A stretch of DNA of 64,000 bases from contig JAUCBJ010007417.1 of NCBI GenBank assembly GCA_032718475.1, positions 1-64,000 of the forward strand, read 5' to 3'. Below are positions 38,001 through 50,000 of this stretch, piece by piece. Source of the stretch: Nemertoderma westbladi. Taxonomy: Eukaryota > Xenacoelomorpha > Nemertodermatida > Nemertodermatidae. Within the stretch, counting starts at the first letter, position 1; the number at the start of each line of letters is the position of its first letter. The notes beneath the pieces were generated by a model. It was not told where the DNA came from. It made no database searches and was given only the letters and a program-made list of their open reading frames with translations. The translations under genes and the position numbers were made by a program.

Positions 38001-41000
38001 GTATTTGAAAAAATAATGTTTAATCAGATGCATAGATATATAAATCACAATAAAATATTATACAAAAAACAATTTGGATTCAGGAATGGTTACTCCACTA
38101 TCGATGCAATTACATACCTAACAGAAAAGTGGCGGGAGAATTTGAACAAAGGTGAATATATAGCGGTGGCATTTTTGGATCTCAGCAAGGCATTTAATTC
38201 CATAAATAGACAACTTTTAATAGATAGACTATCAACTATAGGGTTTCACACCACAGCAACATCGCTCATACAAAATTATTTACATAACCGGAAACAAAGG
38301 GTAAGCATGGGTCAAACAAAATCCGATTGGTTAGTAGAAACCAGGGGAGTACCACAAGGAACTATTTTGGGCAGCCTACTATTCACACTATATATAAATG
38401 ACATTCACCACGCCACACAAAATACAACGGACATATTGCAATACGCAGACGACACAGTATTATATACAACACATAAGGACCCCGTAGAGGCAACAAAAAT
38501 ACTAAAAGCTGAAATTGACACAATAAATAAAACGTTTCAAGATCACCATTTAAAATTAAACCCTTCAAAAACTGAATTTTTACTCTTATCACCAAAACAA
38601 CAACAAACAAATATCACGAATACTCATACACAAATTCATCTTCACGTGGGGCAGGCAGATCCAATAGACCAATCACTATCAGTTAAATATTTAGGTGTAC
38701 AAATAGATAACCAATTGCAATGGAAAGAATATAAATAAAATGACTCAAAATATGGCACTAAGTATATCAACCCTACGTAGTATAAAAGGACAGCTAACAA
38801 ACACAACAAAACTGCAAATCTATAAATCACTCACATTATTAAAGCACAAATCCCTTTGCTGTCAGCCTTACGCGAATATGTCGGACTACAATTTCTATAT
38901 AAATACATTAACAACATAACACAACCGTTCTCAACTCTCGACCTACCATTCCTAAATCGAGCAGACGGATCTAGGACACTTCCCCCCCGGACACTTCCCC
39001 CCCGGACACTTCCCCCCCGCCCAAGTAGGACACTTCCCCCCCGGACACTTCCCCCCCGGACACTTGCCCCCCGGACACTTCCCCCCCAGTTAAAGTGTTA
39101 AAATTAATCTGGGTGCATCAAAGCAATAAACAAAAGTTAAAGATGGTTACAGGACAAGTTGTATCTAGACAAGTTTTTTGAAAATTATAAAAGAAACATT
39201 TTTTAGTCAAATTTTGTTTGTTTTTCTTTTAATTCCTTTAATTCTTTAAATTTCTTTTAATTGGGGGCTGCCGCCGCCAAACCCCCGCTTCTTTTGTTGG
39301 GAGCTACCGCCCCCAAACCCCCGCTTCTTTTGTTGGGAGCTACCGCCCCCAAACCCCCGCTTATTTTCTTGGGGGCTGCCGCCCCCAAACCCCCGCTTCC
39401 TTTGTTGGGAGCTACCGCCCCCAAACCCCCGCTTATTTTCTTGGGGGCTGCCGCCCCCAAACCCCCGCTTCTTTTCTTGGGGGTTATCGCCCCCAGACCG
39501 CGGCATTTCCCTGAGTGCCCGTGGTGAAAGACTTAAGACCACTTTAAAATAATTAATTCATGTTTGTATCATTAGATAATAAATTGACTAAGCCTAAAGT
39601 AGGAGCTGTATTGAATGTTAACCAATTTAATATATAAATTACTACAATATTATATAATTCAACAAAATCCTATTAAAAATATTGCAAGTAACCAGGAAAT
39701 TTAATATGTAGTGTGTATAATATCTATATACAGTAGTATGTATAGTAGTAATACGTATACCAATATGTAATGCTGAACACAGAATACAGGTCGACGCATG
39801 TCGATTTTACCCTGGAGAGGTATAATTTTGATTGCAACAATAATATTAATCCCCATCTGCTACAATTTGAAGAATACTATTACATAATAATACCTATAAT
39901 TAAAACAATTAATTATTATAATTCTATAGTTAATAAAAACAGTATATCATTCCGGGGATGGAATTTATAGGTCATCTAATATAATTAATTGTTTAAAGAT
40001 TAGTAAACAATACGATGTAATTGCATTGATAAAACCCATAAATAAAACTTGGATATAAAATGTAAAATCGGGATGCAAAAGATCACTTTCTGAGCTACGA
40101 ATGGAAAATTGGATACAAATTATCTGGATACAAGCGGTCCGTTTACCTTACAAAATGAAAAATACGAATGTGCGAAGTTAAGAACAGTCGGGGGGGAAGT
40201 GTCCGCGGGGGGGAAGTGTCTGGGGGGGAAGTGTCCGGGGGGGAAGTGTCCTACTTGAGCGGGGGGGAACTGTCCGGGGGGGAAGTGTCCGGGGGGGAAG
40301 TGTCCGAACACCGAGCAGACATAAAAATAAATCCACGCACTAACAACATAAACATTCCACACACAAAAAACAGATACGGGCACGAAAGTATTACAGTAAA
40401 TCTTATTAATTTATGGAACACATTACCGGTTCACGTGACAAGTTCAAAATCACTCCAAATTTTTAAAAATCTATTGAAAAAAATATTCCATGTAAAATTT
40501 GAGCGGAGCGAGGTGACATAATTAGTAATATATAATAAAATGAACACGAACCGCAAAATAAACACAAAAGTCAAAATATAAAAAACCTGCACCCCCAACA
40601 AATGAATGTTTAATAACAAACTATCTTTAACAATTACCTACCTATTGATTACGTTTATTGTGCTGTGTATAGAGTACTACCGTTTAGTTAGGAATTATTA
40701 GATACAGTAGCTTATATGTATATTTAGTTAGAAACATGCATCATAGATACATGCCGCCCTGTGACACTTATTCAGTCAATTATCAGTAGGTACCTCGTGT
40801 ACAAACTGCCTCATGTATGTTTTGTTGCATAATGAGTTTTACTGAATAAAAGAGTTGAATGAATGAATGAATGAATGAATGAATGAATGAAAGTACCCCT
40901 TAGTACATCCGTTATTGTTGCAGGTCAGACAGGGTGCGGTAAGACCACCCAAGTACCCCTTAGTACATCCGTTATTGTTGCAGGTCAGACAGGGTGCGGT

Positions 41001-44000
41001 AAGACCACCCAAGTACCCCTTAGTACATCCGTTATTGTTGCAGGTCAGACAGGGTGCGGTAAGACCACCCAGGTACCCCAGTATACCTGTTATTGTTGCA
41101 GGTCAGACAAGGTGTGGTAAGACCACCCAGGTACCCCCCAGGACATCCGATATTGTTGCAGGTCAGACAGGGTGTGGTAAGACCACCCAGGTACCCCCCA
41201 GTACATCCGTTATTGTTGCAGGTCAGACAGGGTGCGGTAATATCACCCAAGTACCCCTTAGTACATCCGTTATTGTTGCAGGTCAGACAGGGTGCGGTAA
41301 GACCACCCAGGTACCCCATTACACCTGTTATTGTTGCAGGTCAGACAAGGTGCGGTAAGACCACCCAGGTACCCCCCAGTACATCCGATATTGTTGCAGG
41401 TCAGACAGGGTGCGGTAAGACCACCCAAGTACCCCTTAGTACATCCGTTATTGTTGCAGGTCAGACAGGGTGTGGTAAGAAGACCACCCAAGTACCCCTT
41501 AGTACATCCGTTATTGTTGCAGGTCAGACAGGGTGCGGTAAGACCACCCAGGTACCCCTTAGTACATCCGTTATTGTTGCAGGTCAGGCAGGGTGCGGTA
41601 AGACCACCCAGGTACCCCCCAGTACATCCGATATTGTTGCAGGTCAGACAGGGTGCGGTAAGACCACCCAAGTACCCCTTAGTACATCCGTTATTGTTGC
41701 AGGTCAGACAGGGTGCGGTAAGACCACCCAGGTACCCCAGTACATCCGTTATTGTTGCAGGTCAGACAGGGTGTGGTAAGAAGACCACTCAAGTACCCCT
41801 TAGTACATCCGTTATTGTTGCAGGTCAGACAGGGTGCGGTAAGACCACCCAGGTACCCCCCAGTACATCCGATATTGTTGCAGGTCAGACAGGGTGCGGT
41901 AAGACCACCCAAGTACCCCTTAGTACATCCGTTATTGTTGCAGGTCAGACAGGGTGCGGTAAGACCACCCAGGTACCCCCCCAGTACATCCGATATTGTT
42001 GCAGGTCAGACAGGGTGCGGTAAGACCACCCAAGTACCCCTTAGTACATCCGTTATTGTTGCAGGTCAGACAGGGTGCGGTAAGACCACCCAGGTACCCC
42101 CCAGTACATCCGATATTGTTGCAGGTCAGACAGGGTGCGGTAAGACCACCCAGGTACCCCCCAGTACATCCGTTTTTGTTGCAGGTCAGACAGGGTGCGG
42201 TAAGACCACCCAGGTACCCCAGTACATCCGTTATTGTTGCAGGTCAGACAGGGTGTGGTAAGAAGACCACCCAAGTACCCCTTAGTACATCCGTTATTGT
42301 TGCAGGTCAGACAGGGTGCGGTAAGACCACCCAGGTACCCCCCCAGTACATTCGTTTTTGTTGCAGGTCAGACAGGGTGCGGTAAGACCACCCAAGTACC
42401 CCTTAGTACATCCGTTATTGTTGCAGGTCAGACAGGGTGCGGTAAGACCACCCAGGTACCCCCCAGTACATCCGTTTTTGTTGCAGGTCAGACAGGGTGC
42501 GGTAAGACCACCCAAGTACCCCTTAGTACATCCGTTATTGTTGCAGGTCAGACAGGGTGCGGTAAGACCACCCAAGTACCCCTTAGTACATCCGTTATTG
42601 TTGCAGGTCAGACAGGGTGCGGTAAGACCACCCAGGTACCCCCCAGTACATCCGTTTTTGTTGCAGGTCAGACAGGGTGCGGTAAGACCACCCAGGTACC
42701 CCTTAGTACATCCGTTATTGTTGCAGGTCAGACAGGGTGCGGTAAGACCACCCAGGTACCCCCCAGTACATCCGATATTGTTGCAGGTCAGACAGGGTGC
42801 GGTAAGACCACCCAGGTACCCCCCAGTACATCCGTTTTTGTTGCAGGTCAGACAGGGTGCGGTAAGACCACCCAGGTACCCCAGTACATCCGTTATTGTT
42901 GCAGGTCAGACAGGGTGTGGTAAGAAGACCACCCAAGTACCCCTTAGTACATCCGTTATTGTTGCAGGTCAGACAGGGTGCGGTAAGACCACCCAGGTAC
43001 CCCCCCAGTACATTCGTTTTTGTTGCAGGTCAGACAGGGTGCGGTAAGACCACCCAAGTACCCCTTAGTACATCCGTTATTGTTGCAGGTCAGACAGGGT
43101 GCGGTAAGACCACCCAGGTACCCCCCAGTACATCCGTTTTTGTTGCAGGTCAGACAGGGTGCGGTAAGACCACCCAAGTACCCCTTAGTACATCCGTTAT
43201 TGTTGCAGGTCAGACAGGGTGCGGTAAGACCACCCAAGTACCCCTTAGTACATCCGTTATTGTTGCAGGTCAGACAGGGTGCGGTAAGACCACCCAGGTA
43301 CCCCCCAGTACATCCGTTTTTGTTGCAGGTCAGACAGGGTGCGGTAAGACCACCCAAGTACCCCTTAGTACATCCGTTATTGTTGCAGGTCAGACAGGGT
43401 GCGGTAAGACCACCCAAGTACCCCTTAGTACATCCGTTATTGTTGCAGGTCAGACAGGGTGCGGTAAGTCCACCCAGGTACCCCTTAGTACATCCGTTAT
43501 TGTTGCAGGTCAGACAGGGTGCGGTAAGACCACCCAAGTACCCCTTAGTACATCCGTTATTGTTGCAGGTCAGACAGGGTGCGGTAAGACCACCCAGGTA
43601 CCCCCCAGTACATCCGTTTTTGTTGCAGGTCAGACAGGGTGCGGTAAGACCACCCAAGTACCCCTTAGTACATCCGTTATTGTTGCAGGTCAGACAGGGT
43701 GCGGTAAGACCACCCAAGTACCCCTTAGTACATCCGTTATTGTTGCAGGTCAGACAGGGTGCGGTAAGACCACCCAGGTACCCCCCAGTACATCCGTTTT
43801 TGTTGCAGGTCAGACAGGGTGCGGTAAGACCACCCAAGTTCCCCTTAGTACATCCGTTATTGTTGCAGGTCAGACAGGGTGCGGTAAGACCACCCAAGTA
43901 CCCCTTAGTACATCCGTTATTGTTGCAGGTCAGACAGGGTGCGGTAAGAAGACCACCCAAGTACCCCTTAGTACATCCGTTATTGTTGCAGGTCAGACAG

Positions 44001-47000
44001 GGTGCGGTAAGACCACCCAGGTACCCCCAGTACATCCGATATTGTTGCAGGTCAGACAGGGTGCGGTAAGACCACCCAAGTACCCCTTAGTACATCCGTT
44101 ATTGTTGCAGGTCAGGCAGGGTGCGGTAAGACCACCCAGGTACCCCCCAGTACATCCGATATTGTTGCAGGTCAGACAGGGTGCGGTAAGACCACCCAAG
44201 TACCCCTCAGTACATCCGTTATTGTTGCAGGTCAGGCAGGGTGCGGTAAGACCACCCAGGTACCCCCAGTACATCCGTTATTGTTGCAGGTCAGACAGGG
44301 TGCGGTAAGAAGACCACCCAAGTACCCCTTAGTACATCCGTTATTGTTGCAGGTCAGACAGGGTGCGGTAAGACCACCCAAGTACCCCTTAGTACATCCG
44401 TTATTGTTGCAGGTCAGACAGGGTGCGGTAAGACCACCCAGGTACCCCAGTATATTCTCTCTCGGATGATCAGCCAAGGCAGGGCGGCTGACTGCAACAT
44501 CGTGGTCACTCAACCACGACGGATTTCCGCGATTTCTGTTGCGGAACGCGTCGCAGCTGAACGAGGCGAGGACATCGCTGATTCTGTCGGGTACTCGGTA
44601 CGTTTCGAGTCCTACCTCCCACGGCCTCACGGCTCCGTAATGTTCTGCACCGTGGGCGTCCTCCTCAGGAAGCTTGAGTCCGGTCTCCGAGGAGTATCCC
44701 ACGTAATTGTGGACGAGATCCACGAACGGGATTTGAACTCGGATTTTCTCCTCATTCTCCTTAAAGACATGGTCGCCAAGTATCCTGCTATGAGAGTGAT
44801 TCTCATGAGCGCGACCATCGATACCTCCATGTTTAGCGATTACTTTGGCAATTGTCCAGTCATAGAGGTTTGTTTTTATATTATATCGTTCTTCCGTTCG
44901 TACTTTTAATACAAATATTGCATTCCATTTGGGAGACGTGATAATTTTGTTTTTTTTTTACAATAAAACTTTACTTGAAAATTTAAATACTCTGTCTGTA
45001 GTATATATAACAACATGTTTATTGTGTTGAACTTTATACGTCGGTTGGGAATACTTTATGTGACTACCGGTTAGAGTTGTAACTGAGACCTGTTTTTCTT
45101 AATCCCGGTGTACCAGAGACCTACCCAGAGAATTATTTTGAAAAATACCGGAGACCAGAGCCGGAGATCAGAGACTTTGTTTATTTTTGTACTTACAATT
45201 TGATTACTCCCCTATAGCACAAACAGGTACATACGGCCTTAGAACTATTTTTCTATGGTTGAATTACAGTAAAGTAAATCCAACCCATTTCAACCTCTAC
45301 TTACTTACCCATTGTAAGAAAATAAGCGCACGTACAGTTTTGGGGGCTTAATTAATATTAATTTGGTTATTTGTTTATTAATTCGTTCTTATTTTGTTAC
45401 TACTACTACTACTACTACTTATGTTATCGTCTATTATCTATTATCTATTATCTTATGATGTTATCATCTATTTTGTTATTGTTAATAATATGTTACATAA
45501 ATTTGTTTTGCGCCATAGGTACCGGTACTTTGTTAATTAAACTAAAGGCACTTATTTTACAATTGTTCAAATCATATACATTTCAATGTACTATAAACTT
45601 AGTCATTTACGAATACTTAGTGCACCCAGGTATAGTGCTCTACTCGCCCCATTTACAAGCCTCGTTACGCTCGTTCTCTCCATTTGGTCGTCATATTATC
45701 TATCCAATAACAAATTGAATGGAGATCAGCCCTTTCTTTCACTTTTAAACTTTGAGTGCTCAAATTAAGCGCCCGTATCCTTAAAGAAGAACCATCTTTA
45801 GGTGCTAATTTAACTTAAAATTAAACGCACCTTAAATTAATTAAATAGAAGATTATCGGTACATTTATTAGAAATATAAATAGTGTAAAAGTAAATATAT
45901 ATAATTGTGTTGAATTGGTATATGAAAAATAGTTAAAAATGAAAGAAATAATTGTAAAAAATTTGTGAAAAATAATCATCATTTCACATTTTGTGTTGTA
46001 CAGGATCTATTTTTAAATATCTATTTCTGTCAAATCACTTATCTCTGGGTAAAATGCCTGTTTCAATACCCGGGAACCAGAGAACTATCCGGAGACCGAA
46101 AAATAGCCCGGAGAATCCAGAGACAGAGATCAATGACAAGTCTCTGTTTCAACTCTACTACCGGTATATACTAGAGTTGAAACAGAGACCTGTTTTTCTT
46201 AATCCCGGTGAACCAGAGACCTACCCGGAGAATTATTTTGAAAAATACTGTAGACCACAGATCAGAGACTTTGCTTATTTTTCTACAATAATAATTGATT
46301 ATAGCACAAACAAGTACCGGTACGTAATTATATTACGTATTATATAGAGTTGAAACAGAGACCTGTCACTGATCAAAAACAGGTCTCTGTTTCAACTCTA
46401 GTATTATATTATATAATTACTTAAATATTGTAACTATTTTCTATACTCCAACACATTCGACCCTTAAAACCCAATAACAATCGAAAAAATAATCGCTGAG
46501 TACAGTTTAGGTTATTGTAACATTAATTTGTTTTCAGTTTTCCTACATTTAGGTAATTTGTCTATAATAAAAAAAGGCATTTACCTTCCAATGTTTCTAT
46601 AAACTTGGTCATTTACTACTCCGCTCGCCACCTTTACAAGCCTCATTGCGCTCGTATCACCATTTGTTCTCCGTAATATATAACCTACGCCTACAACAAG
46701 GTGAAAAGAACTCAACCTTTACTTTTCAACTTTGTGCTCAAATTAAGCACACTTATCCTTAAAATAAGAACCCCTGTAGGTGCTAAATTATCTTAATTAA
46801 ATCGGGTTAAATCAGGTCGAACCCACCCGGTTACGGTTTACTATTTCGTTGTGTTTTAGGTGTCCGGTCGGACCCACCCGGTTACGGTTTACTATTTCGT
46901 TGTGTTCTAGGTGTCCGGTCGAACCCACCCGGTTACGGTTTACTATTTCGTTGTGATCTAGGTGTCCGGTCGAACCCACACGGTTACGGTTTACTATTTC

Positions 47001-50000
47001 GTTGTGTTCTAGGTGTCCGGTCGAACCCACCCGGTTACGGTTTACTATTTCGTTGTGTTCTAGGTGTCCGGTCGAACCCACCCGGTTACGGTTTACTATT
47101 TCGTTGTGTTCTAGGTGTCCGGTCGAACCCACACGGTTACGGTTTACTATTTCGTTGTGTTCTAGGTGTCCGGTCGAACCCACCCGGTTACGGTTTACTA
47201 TTTCGTTGTGTTCTAGGTGTCCGGTCGAACCCACCCGGGTACGGTTTACTATTTCGTTGTGTTCTAGGTGTCCGGTCGAACCCACCCGGTTACGGTTTAC
47301 TATTTCGTTGTGTTCTAGGTGTCCGGTCGAACCCACCCGGTTACGGTTTACTATTTCGTTGTGTTCTAGGTGTCCGGTCGAACCCACCCGGGTACGGTTT
47401 ACTATTTCGTTGTGTTCTAGGTGTCCGGTCGTACCCACCCGGTTACGGTTTACTATTTCGTTGTGATCTAGGTGTCCGGTCGAACCCACCCGGTTACGGT
47501 TTACTATTTCGTTGTGTTCTAGGTGTCCGGTCGAACCCACCCGGGTACGGTTTACTATTTCGTTGTGCTCTAGGTGTCCGGTCGAACCCACCCGGTTACG
47601 GTTTACTATTTCGTTGTGTTCTAGGTGTCCGGTCGAACCCACCCGGTTACGGTTTACTATTTCGTTGTGTTCTAGGTGTCCGGTCGAACCCACCCGGTTA
47701 CGGTTTACTATTTCGTTGTGTTCTAGGTGTCCGGTCGAACCCACCCGGTTACGGTTTACTATTTCGTTGTGTTCTAGGTGTCCGGTCGGACCCACCCGGT
47801 TACGGTTTACTATTTCGTTGTGTTCTAGGTGTCCGGTCGAACCCACCCGGTTACGGTTTACTATTTCGTTGTGTTCTAGGTGTCCGGTCGAACCCACCCG
47901 GTTACGGTTTACTATTTCGTTGTGTTCTAGGTGTCCGGTCGAACCCACCCGGTTACGGTTTACTATTTCGTTGTGTTCTAGGTATCCGGTCGGACCCACC
48001 CGGTTACGGTTTACTATTTCGTTGTGTTCTAGGTGTCCGGTCGAACCCACCCGGTTACGGTTTACTATTTCGTTGTGTTCTAGGTGTCCGGTCGAACCCA
48101 CCCGGTTACGGTTTACTATTTCGTTGTGTTGTAGGTGTCCGGTCGAACCCACCCGGTTACGGTTTACTATTTCGTTGTGTTCTAGGTGTCCGGTCGGACC
48201 CACCCGGTTACGGTTTACTATTTCGTTGTGTTCTAGGTGTCCGGTCGAACCCACCCGGTTACGGTTTACTATTTCGTTGTGTTCTAGGTGTCCGGTCGGA
48301 CCCACCCGGTTACGGTTTACTATTTCGTTGTGTTCTAGGTGTCCGGTCGAACCCACCCGGTTACGGTTTACTATTTCGTTGTGTTCTAGGTGTCCGGTCG
48401 AACCCACACGGTTACGGTTTACTATTTCGTTGTGTTCTAGGTGTCCGGTCGAACCCACCCGGTTACGGTTTACTATTTCGTTGTGTTCTAGGTGTCCGGT
48501 CGAACCCACCCGGTTACGGTTTACTATTTCGTTGTGTTCTAGGTGTCCGGTCGAACCCACCCGGGTACGGTTTACTATTTCGTTAGGTGTCCGGTCGAAC
48601 CCACCCGGTTACGGTTTACTATTTCGTTGTGTTCTAGGTGTCCGGTCGGACCCACCCGGTTACGGTTTACTATTTCGTTGTGTTCTAGGTGTCCGGTCGA
48701 ACCCACCCGGGTACGGTTTACTATTTCGTTAGGTGTCCGGTCGAACCCACCCGGTTACGGTTTACTATTTCGTTGTGTTCTAGGTGTCCGGTCGGACCCA
48801 CCCGGTTACGGTTTACTATTTCGTTGTGTTCTAGGTGTCCGGTCGAACCCACACGGTTACGGTTTACTATTTCGTTGTGTTCTAGGTGTCCGGTCGAACC
48901 CACCCGGTTACGGTTTACTATTTCGTTGTGTTCTAGGTGTCCGGTCGAACCCACCCGGTTACGGTTTACTATTTCGTTGTGTTCTAGGTGTCCGGTCGAA
49001 CCCACCCGGGTACGGTTTACTATTTCGTTAGGTGTCCGGTCGAACCCACCCGGTTACGGTTTACTATTTCGTTGTGTTCTAGGTGTCCGGTCGAACCCAC
49101 CCGGGTACGGTTTACTATTTCGTTGTGTTCTAGGTGTCCGGTCGAACCCACCCGGGTACGGTTTACTATTTCGTTAGGTGTCCGGTCGAACCCACCCGGT
49201 TACGGTTTACTATTTCGTTGTGTTCTAGGTGTCCGGTCGAACCCACCCGGGTACGGTTTACTATTTCGTTGTGTTCTAGGTGTCCGGTCGAACCCACCCG
49301 GGTACGGTTTACTATTTCGTTAGGTGTCCGGTCGAACCCATCCGGTTACGGTTTACTATTTCGTTGTGTTCTAGGTGTCCGGTCGGACCCACCCGGTTAC
49401 GGTTTACTATTTCGTTGTGTTCTAGGTGTCCGGTCAAACCCACCCGGGCACGGTTTACTATTTCGTTGTGTTCTAGGTGTCCGGTCGGACCCACCCGGTT
49501 ACGGTTTACTATTTCGTTGTGTTGTAGGTGTCCGGTCGAACCCACCCGGTTACGGTTTACTATTTCGTTGTGTTCTAGGTGTCCGGTCGAACCCACCCGG
49601 TTACGGTTTACTATTTCGTTGTGTTCTAGGTGTCCGGTCGGACCCACCCGGTTACGGTTTACTATTTCGTTGTGTTGTAGGTGTCCGGTCGAACCCACCC
49701 GGTTACGGTTTACTATTTCGTTGTGTTCTAGGTGTCCGGTCAAACCCACCCGGGCACGGTTTACTATTTCGTTGTGTTCTAGGTGTCCGGTCGGACCCAC
49801 CCGGTTACGGTTTACTATTTCGTTGTGCTCTAGGTGTCCGGTCGGACCCACACGGTCACGGTTACGGTTTACTATTTCGTTGTGTTCTAGGTGTCCGGTC
49901 GGACCCACCCGGTTACGGTTTACTATTTCGTTGTGTTCTAGGTGTCCGGTCGAACCCACCCGGTTACGGTTTACTATTTCGTTGTGATCTAGGTGTCCGG

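Larger units (their letters stand above)
38967..40311. mobile_element. foldback/MULE-like element 2, 1.35 kb, nested in LINE
   Basis: Ends are tandem GGACACTTCCCCCCC units on the left and the inverse GGGGGGGAAGTGTCC on the right, flanked by a perfect 9-bp duplication inside LINE coding sequence. The core contains a 39-bp GC-rich minisatellite (39,261-39,495) and AT-rich filler with no transposase. It shares the GGACA(A/C)TTC start, end layout and duplication length with the element at 6,717-10,326, so the two belong to one group. Confidence 0.9.
36197..40890 (+). mobile_element. decayed LINE inserted in the Walker A minisatellite
   Basis: A plus-strand non-LTR element with endonuclease, RT and C-terminal remnants, ending in AATAAA and a GAAT microsatellite tail (40,857-40,890). 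The array breaks at CCACCCAAGT and resumes at AAGTACCCC, so a 4-bp AAGT repeat flanks it, which is target duplication or microhomology. Decay shows as a frame change in a G-run near 36,605-36,612, a TAA at 37,575 and a shift near 38,735. A foldback element was later inserted at 38,967-40,311. The clade is CR1/jockey-like by motif style. Confidence 0.9.

Noticed and set aside
40168-40521. Plus-strand frame with [11 protein letters not shown] repeats
   Set aside because: Translation of the tandem right end of foldback element 2 fused by chance to the LINE C-terminus.
42956-44035. 359-codon minus-strand frame rich in CxxC ([18 protein letters not shown])
   Set aside because: Antisense shadow of the 60-bp minisatellite; the cysteines come from the repeat unit.
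42896-44308. 470-codon plus-strand frame with repeated [12 protein letters not shown], as a separate multi-P-loop protein gene
   Set aside because: It starts from a TTG inside the repeat, shifts frame where 58/59-bp units occur and has no other domain. It is better explained as intron 2 array. Possible in-frame use by exon 3 is noted as a finding.
32188-44412. CRISPR-like array
   Set aside because: Units are contiguous without unique spacers, in a eukaryotic intron, and match the adjacent exon junction.
46812-48560. 582-codon open frame on the minus strand (repeat [16 protein letters not shown])
   Set aside because: It is the antisense of the 51-bp minisatellite. The unit length is a multiple of three and contains no stop in this frame, so openness is automatic.
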